NCBI RefSeq assembly: GCF_014201145.1
Contig: NZ_JACHDP010000001.1
Location: 4,526,001-4,590,000, forward strand
Reading direction: 5' to 3'
DNA: 64,000 nt
From: Micromonospora parathelypteridis
Lineage (GTDB): Bacteria; Actinomycetota; Actinomycetes; Mycobacteriales; Micromonosporaceae
Below, one piece after another: positions 48,786 through 58,400 of the stretch (position 1 is its first letter; the number at the start of each line of letters is the position of its first letter). A program made the position numbers and the translations under genes. The notes below the pieces were generated by a model. It did no database searches and was not told the origin of the DNA. It worked only from the letters and a program-made list of their open reading frames with translations.

Positions 48786-49472
48786 GTGAACAAGGCCGAG
48801 CTCATCGAGGCGCTCGCCGTTCGCCTGGGGGACCGGAAGACGGCGACGAACGCCCTCGAGGCGGTCCTCACCGAGGTCCAGGCGGCGGTCACCAAGGGCG
48901 AGAAGGTGGCGATCACCGGATTCGGAGCATTCGAAAAGCGTGTGCGTGGCGCGCGAACAGCGCGCAACCCGCGTACCGGCGAGGCGGTGAAGGTCAAGAA
49001 GACATCCGTGCCGACCTTCCGCCCCGGCGCCGGGTTCAAGGAAATGGTGGCCAGCGGCAAGGTGCCGAAGGCCACGGTGGCGACCAAGAAGACCGCCACC
49101 GCCACCGCCACGGCCAAGACGGCCGGCACCAAGGCGGCGGGCACCAAGGCAACCGCGGCCAAGGCGGCCAGCAAGAAGACCGCCCCGGCCAAGGCAGCGA
49201 GCAAGAAGACCGCCCCGGCCAAGGCGAGCAAGACCGCCACGGCGACCAAGACGGCCGCCAGTAAGAAGACCGCCCCGGCCAAGGCGAGCAAGAGCACCAC
49301 GGCGACCAAGACGGCCGCCAGCAAGAAGACAACTACCGCGGCGAAGAAGACCACCGCGGCGACCAGGTCGACCGCGGCGAAGAAGACCACCGCGGCGGCG
49401 AGCAAGAGCACGGCGGCCAAGAAGGCGCCGGCGAAGAAGGCTCCAGCCAAGAAGGCGGCCAGCAAGCGCTGA
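48786..49472 (+). CDS. hupB: HU-family nucleoid protein with Lys/Ala-rich tail
   Basis: 228 aa from GTG 48786 with GGGAGGA upstream. Residues 1-92 are a complete HU fold ([36 protein letters not shown]). The remaining ~135 residues are a low-complexity tail of [11 protein letters not shown] units like the histone H1-like tails of mycobacterial HupB and Streptomyces HupS, used for DNA compaction. The tail is built from near-identical DNA repeats at about 49165-49330 and may vary in length between strains. A terminator follows at once. Confidence 0.92.
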   Translation: MNKAELIEALAVRLGDRKTATNALEAVLTEVQAAVTKGEKVAITGFGAFEKRVRGARTARNPRTGEAVKVKKTSVPTFRPGAGFKEMVASGKVPKATVATKKTATATATAKTAGTKAAGTKATAAKAASKKTAPAKAASKKTAPAKASKTATATKTAASKKTAPAKASKSTTATKTAASKKTTTAAKKTTAATRSTAAKKTTAAASKSTAAKKAPAKKAPAKKAASKR

Positions 49473-49485
49473 CCAACCCTCTGCG

Positions 49486-49517
49486 AAAGGGCGTCCACCC
49501 GTGGGTGGACGTCCTTT
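49486..49517 (+). terminator. hupB terminator
   Basis: AAAGG.CGTCCACCC / GGGTGGACG.CCTTT, ends in TTTTCGCG; 14 nt after the stop. Confidence 0.78.
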
Positions 49518-49612
49518 TCGCGTACGCGGACCGTTGACCCGCTCGGTTCGCTCGCGCAGAATCGCCGTGCCGGCCTCCTCCGCCGGCCCGCCGACACCGA
49601 AATGGGGCGCCG

Positions 49613-51712
49613 GTGCGCTACCGCCAGCTCACCACCGGGACGCTCGCGCTGGGCGTCATCCTCCTCATCGACGTACTGCGGGTCTGGCTGCCCGGCATCA
49701 TCACCATCTTCGGTCAGGCGGCGTCCACCCCGGCCGAGCTGATGGGCGCGTTCGCCCTCGGCTGGTTCGTGCTCGCGATGGGGGCACCCGCGGTCGTCCG
49801 CCGCGTCGGAGCCCGCCCGGTCACGGTCGTCGCCGCCGTACTGCTCGCCGTCGCCCGGCTCATGCTCACCGCCGCCCCCGGAGGGCGTACGCAGCTCTGG
49901 TTGGCCACCGCCGGACTGCTCGCCGGGCTGGTCTGGCTGGTCGGCATCGCCGCGGACACCGACCGGCCGGTCCCCGGGTTGGCGCTGGGGTTCGCGGTCA
50001 ACGCGGCCCTGCACGCGGTGCTGGACACGTTCGACCTGGTCTGGCGAGGCGACTGGGTGGCCTGGCTGCTCAGCTCGGTTGCGGTGGCGCTGTTCCTGCT
50101 CGGCACGGCACTGCCCGGTACCCGGGCCGACACGGCACTGCCCGGTACCCGGGCCGACACGGCACTGCCCGGTACCCGGGCCGACACGGCGCAGTCCGGT
50201 ACCCGGGCCGACACGGCGCAGCAGCCCGGCACCCGGGTCGGTGGCGGTGGCGGTGGCGGTGGCGGTGGCGGTGGCGCCCGAGCGTGGCTGCTGGCCGGGC
50301 CCGCGCTGCTGCTGACCGGGATGGTGGCGCTCTCCCCGGCGCTGGCCCGGACCGGAATGTCGTACCTGTTCGTCGGCGACGGGGTGGCTTCTTCGCCGTT
50401 GTCCGGCATGGCGCCGGTGCCGGTGGCGGTCGCGGGGTTCCTGTTCGCCGCGTTGACCCGGCCGCCGTCGCGGTGGGGCCGAGCGTACGGACCGGTGGCG
50501 CTGCTGGCCGGCGCGGTGCTGTTCGCCCTCGACCGGGGTGACCTGCTCCTCCCGGCCATCCTGCTCGCCGCTGTGGGTCTCGGCGGCTGCCTCGCCCTCA
50601 CCGACAATGCCAGCCGCCCGGACGACGGCACCGTGAGCGCGAGCAGCGCTGCCGCCACTGACACGGACGGCACCGCTGACGCCGCCAGCGACAGGACGGG
50701 CGACGAGACGGGCGGTGGGCGGGCGGCGGCCCGTCGGGGGTACGCGGTCGCCGCCGGAATGCTCGTCTTCGCGCTGGGAGCGGTCGGGTACTACTCGGCC
50801 TACGACCTCGGCTACCCCAACGCGGCGGTGCCCGTAGTGGTGGCCGTGCTGGTCGCCGTCGTGGCGTTCGCCGCCCGTCCCGTCGTCGCGTGGCGCTCCG
50901 GGCCGTTTCCGCCGCTACGGGCGGCGGGCGCGGTCACCGCGCTGGCCCTCCTGGCGCCGGTGCTCGCCGACGAGGTGCCGGTGGCCAGCAACCGGGACGG
51001 CCCGCCAGAGCGGTTGACCGTGGTGGCGTACAACATCCGGATGGGTTTCGGGCTGGACGGTCGGTTCGACCTGGCCGGGCTCACCGAGGCCGTCCAGCAG
51101 CAGCGGCCCGACGTGGTGTTGCTCAGCGAGGTGGACCGGGCCTGGCTGCTCAACGGTGGGCACGACACCCTCGACCTGCTGGCCGACCGGCTCGGTATGC
51201 CGTACGTCTTCGGGCCGGCGGCCGACCCGGTGTGGGGTGACGCTGTGCTGAGCCGTTGGCCGGTCACCGATCCGCGGTCCCTCCCGCTGCCGGCGGTCGG
51301 GGCGCCCACCGGAGCGCAGGCGCTCGCCGTCACGCTGGACCTCGGTGACGGCGTCCGTACCGCCGTGGTCAGCACCCACCTGCAACCTCCGCCCGGGCAG
51401 GGCCCGGTGGTCCAGGCCCGCGCGGTCGCCGACTTCGCCATCGGGTACGCGGCCGGCCGGCCCCTGGTGGTGGCCGGCGACCTGAACACCGAGCCGGGCG
51501 ACGAGGCGTTCGGACAGTTCACCAACGCGGGCCTGGCCGACGCGTTGGCGGCCGCCCGGCCACTGGCAACCAGCCCGGCGGACGACCCGCGCGAGCAGAT
51601 CGACCACGTCTTCGTCTCGCCCGGCCTGACGCCCAGCGACCCGGTTGCGGTGCGCAGCACGGCCAGTGACCACCTGCCGGTCGCGGTGACCCTGACTCTG
51701 CCGCCCCGCTGA
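49613..51712 (+). CDS. polytopic membrane protein with C-terminal EEP domain
   Basis: 699 aa from GTG 49613. About ten hydrophobic segments in residues 1-470, then an endonuclease/exonuclease/phosphatase domain: VVAYNIRMGFGLDGRFD, LLSEVDRAW, VVAGDLNTEPGD, IDHVFVSPG and SDHLPVAVTL hold the catalytic Asn, Glu, Asp and His. A loop between membrane segments (about residues 164-221) consists of repeated TALPGTRAD units followed by a run of Gly. Possibly an envelope lipid or phosphoester hydrolase. A shorter EEP protein is encoded at 34788-35795. Confidence 0.82.
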   Translation: MRYRQLTTGTLALGVILLIDVLRVWLPGIITIFGQAASTPAELMGAFALGWFVLAMGAPAVVRRVGARPVTVVAAVLLAVARLMLTAAPGGRTQLWLATAGLLAGLVWLVGIAADTDRPVPGLALGFAVNAALHAVLDTFDLVWRGDWVAWLLSSVAVALFLLGTALPGTRADTALPGTRADTALPGTRADTAQSGTRADTAQQPGTRVGGGGGGGGGGGGARAWLLAGPALLLTGMVALSPALARTGMSYLFVGDGVASSPLSGMAPVPVAVAGFLFAALTRPPSRWGRAYGPVALLAGAVLFALDRGDLLLPAILLAAVGLGGCLALTDNASRPDDGTVSASSAAATDTDGTADAASDRTGDETGGGRAAARRGYAVAAGMLVFALGAVGYYSAYDLGYPNAAVPVVVAVLVAVVAFAARPVVAWRSGPFPPLRAAGAVTALALLAPVLADEVPVASNRDGPPERLTVVAYNIRMGFGLDGRFDLAGLTEAVQQQRPDVVLLSEVDRAWLLNGGHDTLDLLADRLGMPYVFGPAADPVWGDAVLSRWPVTDPRSLPLPAVGAPTGAQALAVTLDLGDGVRTAVVSTHLQPPPGQGPVVQARAVADFAIGYAAGRPLVVAGDLNTEPGDEAFGQFTNAGLADALAAARPLATSPADDPREQIDHVFVSPGLTPSDPVAVRSTASDHLPVAVTLTLPPR
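50104..50278 (+). repeat. 27-nt tandem repeat plus (GGTGGC)n microsatellite in EEP gene
   Basis: Three near-identical 27-nt units (TALPGTRAD) and two degenerate ones, then six GGTGGC hexamers coding for 12 Gly. All units are multiples of three, so changes in copy number would keep the frame. Confidence 0.85.
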
Positions 51713-51730
51713 CGCCCCGCAGGGCCGGCC

Positions 51731-52600
51731 CTACAGGCGGTCGGCGGCCAGCAGCCGGTCGGCGGTGAAGGCGAGTAACCAGGCGCCGCCCTTGGGGGTG
51801 GTGAAATCCTTGTCGGCGCGGCCGGTCAACCGCTCCAGGGCGCCCGGCAGCACCTTCCCCTGGCTGCACACCGCCACCTGCCCACCGGCGCCGGCCAGCG
51901 CCAGCAGGCTGGCTGCGGTGGCCAGGATCTGTTCGTCGCCCTGCTGGCCGGGCTGTGGCTCGTCCAGGTCGCCGCAGATCTCGATCGGCAGGTCGAGCAG
52001 CGCGGCAGCCGGATCCAGTGTCTGCACGCAGCGTCGCGGTGACGCCGACACCAGCCGGGCCGGCCGGATCAGGGCGACCAGGCCGGCCAGCGCGTTCGCC
52101 TGGGCCCACCCCTCGGCGTCCAGGGGGCGGCCGACGTCCGGGCCGGACCAGGTGGCCCGCCTACCGGCGTGGGCATGCCGGGCCAGCACGATCGTCGCCG
52201 TCACCGACGGCAGCGCGGCGAACGCCGCCAACACCTCGGAGTCGTGGGGGTAGCTGACCAACCGGATCGCGTCGTCCACCGCGAGCCAACGGATGTCGTC
52301 CACCTCGGTGTCCGGTTGGAAACCGCCGCTCGCCGCCGCGAGCATCGACCAGTAGTCGACCAGCTTGTCCTGCCCCTCGCTGCGATAGCGCACCGACGGC
52401 AGCCGGACCTGCGGTACGCCCCGCACGTCGGCCTCCTCGGCGACTTCGCGGACCGCCGCGGCAAGCGCGTGCTCGCCCGGCTCCAGCTTGCCCTTCGGCA
52501 GCGTCCAGTCGCCGTAGCGGGGGCGGTGCACCACACAGACGCGCACGCCGTCGGAGGTCGGCCGCCAGGCCACCCCGCCCGCCGCCCGAATGCCGGTCAC
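51731..52600 (-). CDS. mutT1: MutT1-like Nudix hydrolase with phosphohistidine phosphatase domain
   Basis: 289 aa from GTG 52600, which overlaps the stop of the CHAD gene (GTGA). N-terminal Nudix box GKLEPGEHALAAAVREVAEE; C-terminal histidine phosphatase domain with LARHAHAG. This two-domain order is that of mycobacterial MutT1, which hydrolyses 8-oxo-(d)GTP and dinucleoside polyphosphates. Third gene of the ppk operon. Confidence 0.88.
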   Translation of the reverse strand: MTGIRAAGGVAWRPTSDGVRVCVVHRPRYGDWTLPKGKLEPGEHALAAAVREVAEEADVRGVPQVRLPSVRYRSEGQDKLVDYWSMLAAASGGFQPDTEVDDIRWLAVDDAIRLVSYPHDSEVLAAFAALPSVTATIVLARHAHAGRRATWSGPDVGRPLDAEGWAQANALAGLVALIRPARLVSASPRRCVQTLDPAAALLDLPIEICGDLDEPQPGQQGDEQILATAASLLALAGAGGQVAVCSQGKVLPGALERLTGRADKDFTTPKGGAWLLAFTADRLLAADRL

Positions 52601-54117
52601 GGCAGCCAACTGGTCCGCCGCCGCCGGGTGGCCCGGTGCCAGGCAGCCGGGAAGGCATCCCGCATCCGGCGGACCGACTGGCGTTCGCGCTCGGCCAGCC
52701 GCCCGGCGGTGACCGCCAGCTCGTGGTCGTCCGGCCGCTCGGCGGCGATCTCCAGCCAGGTGTCCGCTGCCACGGCCGCATCCTGGTGCTCGCCGAGCAC
52801 GTCCTGCACACCGGCGAGGGCGCGGGACAGCCGGCGGGCACCCTTGCCGACGGTCGGTGCCACCGCGTTGACCGCGTACCGGGCCTGTTTGCCCTCCTTG
52901 CGCACGGCGTGCCAGCGGTCGTCCGGCGACTGCGCGTCGAGCCCGTCGACGCCTTCCGGCCCGGCCAGCCGCCTCCAGGGGCGGGCCACCAGCGCGGGCA
53001 GCGCCTCCGCCGCGGGGGCAGCCGACCGACGGGTGAGCCGGGGCGACCGGGCGGCCAGCACCAGGGAGTCCACCAGGGCGAGGTAGCGCGTGGAGCGCAG
53101 CGCCTCGTCGATAGCGGTGAGTGCCCTCCGTTGCCGCCCGGCGAGCACCTCGTCCAGCCGGTCCACCGCGCCCTGGTCGAGCGGGCTGAGCGGATCGGCG
53201 CTCGCGGTCTTACGGAGTCGCTTGCGCAGCACCTCGGCGTCGCGGGCCGCGCCGAGAACACCGGCCAGCCAACGCAGCTCGTCACGCAGCGGACGGGACC
53301 AGGTCTTGCGGATCAGCGGTTTGAAGGTGCGCAGATCACTGCGCAGGCGTCGACAGGCAACCCGCATCTGGTGCACGGCCGTGTCGCCACCGGCGGCCGG
53401 GGCACGCAGCCGGACCAGCGGGTCGTGGGCCAGCAGCCGGCGGATCTCCTTGCGGATCGCCTCGGTCACCACGTCGCCGGCGCTCGGCTCCGCGGTCAGC
53501 CCCGCCGGCGCGACCAGGTCCGGATCGGCCTGTGCGGTCGCGCCCAGTGCCCGTACGTGCTTCGGGGTGAACGCGCCGCCCTGGGCGCCAGCCTCGCGCA
53601 GCACCGCGCCGACCCGGTCGAGCAGCTTCCGGTCGCCGGCCTTGAGCTCCGCCTCCAACTCACGGAACGTGCCAGTGGTGGCGCCGGCGTCGTCGAGCAC
53701 GGTCACCCGGTCGTCCACCACCTCGACGAGCACCGTGCCGGACTTGTCACACACCTCGTACGCGTGCCGGACCGTGCGCACCACCGTCACCGGGGCCACC
53801 GGGGCCCCGCGGTGCAGCACGGTGACCAACTCCAGCAGGTCCGGCGGTGGCTGACCCGCCGGACCGGGGCGGGAGATCTCGTGCCGGACGCCCGGCGTCC
53901 CGGTCGGCAGCTTCACCGTCCAGGGCAGCTGGTCGCCACGGCGGTGGCGCAGCGAGGCGCCGGCTCGGGCCAGCCGCAGGTCGACCGTGTCGAGGTAGCG
54001 GGCGACGAGCGTCACCGGTGGTAACGCCCGGACCCGACCTCCGGCCGGGGACGCGGCGGTCAGGTCCGGCAGCACGTAGGCGTCGTCCACCTCGTACTTC
54101 TGTTCCTCCTCGACCAT
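52597..54117 (-). CDS. CYTH-CHAD domain protein (polyphosphate-associated)
   Basis: 506 aa from ATG 54117. CYTH domain with EEEQKYEV at residues 3-10 (the ExExK triphosphate-binding motif), then a helical CHAD domain (from about 220) with repeated His/Arg/Lys such as HQMRVACRRLRSDLRTF and RWHAVRKEGKQARYAV. CHAD domains bind polyphosphate, and CYTH-CHAD proteins associate with polyphosphate granules. Lies 24 nt downstream of ppk1. Confidence 0.9.
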   Translation of the reverse strand: MVEEEQKYEVDDAYVLPDLTAASPAGGRVRALPPVTLVARYLDTVDLRLARAGASLRHRRGDQLPWTVKLPTGTPGVRHEISRPGPAGQPPPDLLELVTVLHRGAPVAPVTVVRTVRHAYEVCDKSGTVLVEVVDDRVTVLDDAGATTGTFRELEAELKAGDRKLLDRVGAVLREAGAQGGAFTPKHVRALGATAQADPDLVAPAGLTAEPSAGDVVTEAIRKEIRRLLAHDPLVRLRAPAAGGDTAVHQMRVACRRLRSDLRTFKPLIRKTWSRPLRDELRWLAGVLGAARDAEVLRKRLRKTASADPLSPLDQGAVDRLDEVLAGRQRRALTAIDEALRSTRYLALVDSLVLAARSPRLTRRSAAPAAEALPALVARPWRRLAGPEGVDGLDAQSPDDRWHAVRKEGKQARYAVNAVAPTVGKGARRLSRALAGVQDVLGEHQDAAVAADTWLEIAAERPDDHELAVTAGRLAERERQSVRRMRDAFPAAWHRATRRRRTSWLP

Positions 54118-54141
54118 CGGTTCAGCCTATGCGCTGATCGG

Positions 54142-56514
54142 TCAACTGGCCGTGCCACCGACGCGGCGTAGCAGGAGTTCCTGCAGATGAGCCGGGGCTT
54201 TCTCGTCCCCGCCGGCACGCCGGGTCCACGTGCCGTCACCGGCCAGTTCGAACGCGTCCACGTCGGGGCTCATCGCGGCGGTCAGCACCTGGTCCAGTTC
54301 GGCGCGGGCGATCGGGTCGCTCACCTGCACCAGCGCCTCCACCCGGCGGTCGAGGTTGCGGTGCATCAGGTCGGCCGAGCCCATCCAGAACTCGGCCTCG
54401 CCGTTGTTGCCGAACCGGAAGACCCGGGAGTGTTCCAGGAAACGGCCGAGGATCGAGCGGACGCGGATGTTCTCCGACAACCCCGGCACGCCCGGGCGCA
54501 GCGTGCACATGCCCCGGATGAGCAGGTCGACGTGCACGCCGGCCTGGGAGGCCCGGTACAGCGCGTCGGTCACACCCTCGTCGACCAGAGAGTTGACCTT
54601 GAACTGGACGAGGCCGGGCATGCCCAGCCGGACGTGGGAGATCTCCCGCTCGATCCGCTCGATGAGGCCGCTGCGGATGCCCTGCGGGGCGACCAGCAAC
54701 CGCCGGTACGCGGTCTGCCGGCTGTACCCGGTGAGCACGTTGAACAGGTCGGTGAGGTCGGCGCCGATCTCCGGGTCGGCGGTGAGCATGCCGAAGTCCT
54801 CGTACAGTCGGGCGGTCTTCGGGTGGTAGTTGCCGGTGCCGATGTGGCAGTAGCGGCGAATCTGGTTGCCCTCCTGGCGGACCACCAGCGCGGTCTTGCA
54901 GTGCGTCTTGAGGCCGACCAGGCCGTACACCACGTGGCAGCCGGCGCGTTCCAGGGTGCGGGCCCAGCCGATGTTGGCCACCTCGTCGAAGCGGGCCTTC
55001 ACCTCCACCAGCACCACCACCTGCTTGCCGGCGGCGGCCGCGTCGACCAACGCGTCGACGATCGGGGAGTCGCCGCTGGTGCGGTAGAGGGTCTGCTTGA
55101 TGGCCAGCACGTTCGGGTCGGCGGCGGCCTGCTCAATGAAGCGCTGCACGCTGGTGGCGAACGAGTGGTACGGGTGGTGCACCAGGATGTCCCCGTCGCG
55201 CAGGGTCGAGAAGACGCTGCGCGGCACCTCACCCTCGGCGAGCCGGGGGTGGGTGGAGGGTACGAACGGCGGGTCCTTGAGGTCCGGCCGGTCGGCCTCG
55301 CCGTAGACCTGCCACAACGCGGACAGGTCCAGCAGCCCGGGCACCCGCAACACGTCCTGCTCGTTCATGTCCAGCTCGCGGACGAGCAACTCCAGCATGT
55401 GATCGGAGATGGACGCGGCCGCCTCCAGGCGGACCGGTGGGCCGAACCGCCGCCGGGCCAGCTCCCGCTCCAGGGCCTGGAGCAGATCCTCGTCGCGGTC
55501 CTCGTCGACCTCCACCTCGGCGTTGCGGGTGACCCGGAACAGGTGGCACTCGACCACCTGCATGCCGCTGAACAGCTGGCCCAGGTGCACCGAGATCAGG
55601 TCCTCCACCGGCAGCATCCGTACGCCCGGCTGGTCCCGGTCCACGCGGACGAAGCGGGGAACGTTGTTGGGCACCTTCACCCGGGCGAACAGCTCCGAAC
55701 CGCCATCCGGGTCGCGAACCGCCACCGCCAGGTTCAGCGACCGCCCCGAGATGTACGGGAACGGGTGCGCCGGGTCCACGGCGAGCGGGGTCAGCACCGG
55801 GAAGATGTGCTCCCGGAAGTAGGTGCGCAGCCGTTCCCGCTCGGGGTCGCCCAGCTCGGCCCAGCGCAGTATGCGGATGCCCTCGTCGGCCAGCTTGGGC
55901 AGCACGTCGTCGACGAAGCAGGCGGCGTGCCGGGCACCCAGCTCGGCGGTCCGCTCGGCGATCAGCTCCAACTGGGTGCGCAGGGGCAGCCGGTCCCCGC
56001 CGCGCACGGGCAGGCCGGCGGAGAGCCGCCGCTTCAGCCCGGCGATCCGCACCATGTAGAACTCGTCGAGGTTGCTGGCGAAGATCGCCAGAAACTTGGC
56101 CCGTTCCAGCAACGGGGTGCGTTGATCCTCGGCCAGGGTGAGCACCCGGGCGTTGAAGTCGAGCCAGGAGAGCTCCCGGTTGAGGAAACGGTCCTCCGGC
56201 AGCGGCGGGGCCGCCGGCGGTTCGTCGTCCTCGTCCTCCTTCTCGGCGTTTGTCGGTAGGTCGCTCGGCAGGACCTGGTGGACGTCACCGGTGGTCGGGC
56301 CGTTCACCCCCTCGGCGTTTGACGGCGCGGGGTCGAGGACTTCGTCCAGCCCGGTGGAGGCGGCACCGGGGTCGTCGGCCAGGGTGTCGGCGCGGGCCGC
56401 ACCGGCGCGTTCGGCGCGGGACGGGCGGAAGCGGCCGTCGGTGCCGCGTACGCGGGAGCCGTTGCGGAGGTCGGTGGCGGGCGGGTGGGCCGGTTGCTCG
56501 CGAGGGGTGCTCAC
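54142..56514 (-). CDS. ppk1: polyphosphate kinase 1
   Basis: 790 aa from GTG 56514. Reversibly makes polyphosphate from ATP. About 110 extra N-terminal residues of low complexity precede the conserved [16 protein letters not shown]. Catalytic histidines are in [10 protein letters not shown] and [29 protein letters not shown] is also intact. First gene of a ppk1-CHAD-mutT1 operon. Confidence 0.95.
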   Translation of the reverse strand: MSTPREQPAHPPATDLRNGSRVRGTDGRFRPSRAERAGAARADTLADDPGAASTGLDEVLDPAPSNAEGVNGPTTGDVHQVLPSDLPTNAEKEDEDDEPPAAPPLPEDRFLNRELSWLDFNARVLTLAEDQRTPLLERAKFLAIFASNLDEFYMVRIAGLKRRLSAGLPVRGGDRLPLRTQLELIAERTAELGARHAACFVDDVLPKLADEGIRILRWAELGDPERERLRTYFREHIFPVLTPLAVDPAHPFPYISGRSLNLAVAVRDPDGGSELFARVKVPNNVPRFVRVDRDQPGVRMLPVEDLISVHLGQLFSGMQVVECHLFRVTRNAEVEVDEDRDEDLLQALERELARRRFGPPVRLEAAASISDHMLELLVRELDMNEQDVLRVPGLLDLSALWQVYGEADRPDLKDPPFVPSTHPRLAEGEVPRSVFSTLRDGDILVHHPYHSFATSVQRFIEQAAADPNVLAIKQTLYRTSGDSPIVDALVDAAAAGKQVVVLVEVKARFDEVANIGWARTLERAGCHVVYGLVGLKTHCKTALVVRQEGNQIRRYCHIGTGNYHPKTARLYEDFGMLTADPEIGADLTDLFNVLTGYSRQTAYRRLLVAPQGIRSGLIERIEREISHVRLGMPGLVQFKVNSLVDEGVTDALYRASQAGVHVDLLIRGMCTLRPGVPGLSENIRVRSILGRFLEHSRVFRFGNNGEAEFWMGSADLMHRNLDRRVEALVQVSDPIARAELDQVLTAAMSPDVDAFELAGDGTWTRRAGGDEKAPAHLQELLLRRVGGTAS

Positions 56515-56568
56515 CCGCTCATAATCACCCGATTACGGTAAACGCAAAATGAACTTGGCCTCGCTGGC

Positions 56569-56766
56569 TCAGATCATCGTCGGCAATGTCACCCGGACGA
56601 CCTCGCCGTCGGGATCGGTGTCGATGCGAACCCGCTGACCGAGCCGGAGCAGCCGCAGCCCGGAGGCGTCGAAGGCCCGGGCGGGGAAGCGCATCTCGGT
56701 GCCGTCGTCGAGCAGCAGGACTCCGCTGCGCGTCGCCGCGTCGTAGCTGGCCACCGTGCCCTGCAT
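56569..56766 (-). CDS. small cold-shock/S1-like beta-barrel protein
   Basis: 65 aa from ATG 56766 (an ATG 5 codons earlier is possible). MQGTVASYDAATRSGVLLLDDGTEMRF then LGQRVRI resembles a short OB-fold of the cold-shock type, lacking the usual RNP motifs. Lies 49 nt downstream of cofC in the same direction. Nucleic acid binding is plausible, unproven. Confidence 0.6.
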   Translation of the reverse strand: MQGTVASYDAATRSGVLLLDDGTEMRFPARAFDASGLRLLRLGQRVRIDTDPDGEVVRVTLPTMI

Positions 56767-56815
56767 GCAGGCACCGTACACCCGGAGGTTCAGCCGGCGG
56801 AGCGGGCCGGGTGGG

Positions 56816-57463
56816 TCAGCCGGCGGAGTGGGCCGGGCGGCTGGCGGCGACGAGTGCGGCGGTACGCGGCCCCAGCCCGAGCCGGGCGGCGGCGGTCAGG
56901 TCCGCGGCGGTGTCCACGTCCCGGCGCAGGCTGGGCCAGTCGCCGCTCAGCGGCAGCGCCCCACTGGCCGCGTGCGCCACCGCCGAGCCCACCCCGAAGT
57001 GCGGATCCAGCGGTACGCCCGGCGGGGCGGTGAGCAGCGTCGTGCCGCTGCCGGGGGCGTCCGGCACGAAGCGGCGTACCGCGGGTCGGCCGTTCTGCGC
57101 CGCGAGCAGCGCGCCGGCCAGCTCGGCCGGGCGCAGCGCTGGCAGATCCGCGGTGAGCGCCGCCACCCACCCGGCGATGGTCCCGGCCGCGCCGTGCCGG
57201 AAAGCGGCGTTCAGGCCGGCGTCCGGCCCGTCGGGCAGCGCCCGCGCTCCGGCGGCCCGCGCCGCCGCCGCCACCCGAGTGTCGTCGGTCACCACCAGGG
57301 CCTCGGCGACCGCCGGGCAGGCCAGCACCGCGCGGAGTGTGTCGGCCGCCAGCGCCAGTGCCAGCTCCTCGTGCGGTACGCCAGGCAGCGCGCCCCGCAG
57401 GCGGCTCTTGGCCGCCGTCAGATGCTTCACCGGCACCACCACGGCCCACCTCGGCTGACTCAC
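56816..57463 (-). CDS. cofC: 2-phospho-L-lactate (phosphoenolpyruvate) guanylyltransferase
   Basis: 215 aa from GTG 57463 (SQPRWAVVVPVKHLTAAKSRL). Nucleotidyltransferase fold with the CofC opening VVPVKHL..AKSRL, LTADLPALRPAEL and DPHFGVGSAVAH. Activates the phospho-acid for coenzyme F420 synthesis; in actinobacteria the substrate is thought to be phosphoenolpyruvate. No other F420 gene is nearby. Confidence 0.88.
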   Translation of the reverse strand: MSQPRWAVVVPVKHLTAAKSRLRGALPGVPHEELALALAADTLRAVLACPAVAEALVVTDDTRVAAAARAAGARALPDGPDAGLNAAFRHGAAGTIAGWVAALTADLPALRPAELAGALLAAQNGRPAVRRFVPDAPGSGTTLLTAPPGVPLDPHFGVGSAVAHAASGALPLSGDWPSLRRDVDTAADLTAAARLGLGPRTAALVAASRPAHSAG

Positions 57464-57591
57464 ACCCGCAATCCTGCCAGCCGGACGACGGGACCCTCGC
57501 TGGCCGTACCGGGGGCGAGCAGGCATGATTTCCGCTGCGGGTGTCGCGGACGGGTTTTCGCGGCGGGGTTGGGGCGCGAGGAGGAGGCACA

Positions 57592-58329
57592 GTGGCACGG
57601 CGGAGGCTGGGGTTCTGGCAACGGTTCGCCGTGGGGCTGGTGAAGCCCGTGATGACCGTGTGGACCCGGCGCACCTGGCGCGGCCAGGAGCATCTCCGAC
57701 GCGACGGTGGCGTGATCATCGTGGCGAACCACATCTCGCACGCCGACCCGCTGGTCTCCGCGCACTTCATCTTCGACTCCGGGCTCTGGCCGCAGTACCT
57801 GGGCAAGGCCAGCGTGTTCCGGGTGCCGGTGGTCGGCTGGATCCTGCACCGGTGCCGGCAGATCCCGGTCGAGCGGGGCACCGTCGACGCGGTCCGCTCA
57901 CTGGATTCGCTGGTTGCCGCGCTCGAGGAGGGTGGCGCCGTGGTGATCTACCCGGAGGGCACCACCACCCGACAGCCGGATCTGTGGCCGATGAAGGCCA
58001 AGACCGGTGCCGCCCGGCTGGCCCTGGCCACCGGCGCCCCCGTCGTACCGGTGGTGATGTGGGGGCCGGAGCAACTCTTCGACCCACGGACCAGCCGCGT
58101 CAACCCGCGCCCCCGGCTCCCGGTGACCGTTGTCGCCGGGGAACCGATCGACCTGAGCCGGTGGGCGGACGCCCAGCCGACCCGGGCCACCCTCGAAGAG
58201 ATGACGGACACCATCATGTTGCGGCTGCGGGACATGCTCGCCGAGATTCGTGGCGGCACCCCGCCGCCTCTGTGGCAGCGAACGAGCCGGTCCTCCGCCG
58301 GACGCGAGCAGCAGGGTGGTGAGGCATGA
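57592..58329 (+). CDS. plsC: 1-acyl-sn-glycerol-3-phosphate acyltransferase
   Basis: 245 aa from GTG 57592 behind GAGGAGG. Acyltransferase motifs NHISHADP (HxxxxD), IPVERG and YPEGTTTR. Adds the second acyl chain in phosphatidic acid synthesis. The stop overlaps (ATGA) a 24-codon ORF that leads into gpsA, linking lipid acylation and glycerol-3-phosphate supply. Confidence 0.9.
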   Translation: MARRRLGFWQRFAVGLVKPVMTVWTRRTWRGQEHLRRDGGVIIVANHISHADPLVSAHFIFDSGLWPQYLGKASVFRVPVVGWILHRCRQIPVERGTVDAVRSLDSLVAALEEGGAVVIYPEGTTTRQPDLWPMKAKTGAARLALATGAPVVPVVMWGPEQLFDPRTSRVNPRPRLPVTVVAGEPIDLSRWADAQPTRATLEEMTDTIMLRLRDMLAEIRGGTPPPLWQRTSRSSAGREQQGGEA

Positions 58330-58400
58330 GCGAGCGATTCATCAGGCTCAGCACCGGCGCCGGGCGGGCCCCAGCGGAGCGAAGCGGAGCGGTGGCATGA
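58326..58400 (+). CDS. 24-codon bridging ORF between plsC and gpsA
   Basis: ATG at 58326 overlaps the plsC stop by 4 nt; it runs 24 codons (starts MSERFIRLS, ends AERSGAVA) and its TGA overlaps the gpsA ATG by 4 nt. It contains the reiterated GCGGAGCGAAGCGGAGC. gpsA has no Shine-Dalgarno site of its own, so reading through this ORF may be how gpsA is translated. Product likely functionless as a protein. Confidence 0.5.
   Translation: MSERFIRLSTGAGRAPAERSGAVA

Noticed and set aside
50104..50278. CRISPR-like repeat array
   Set aside because: Units are contiguous, coding and without spacers; they are tandem protein repeats.
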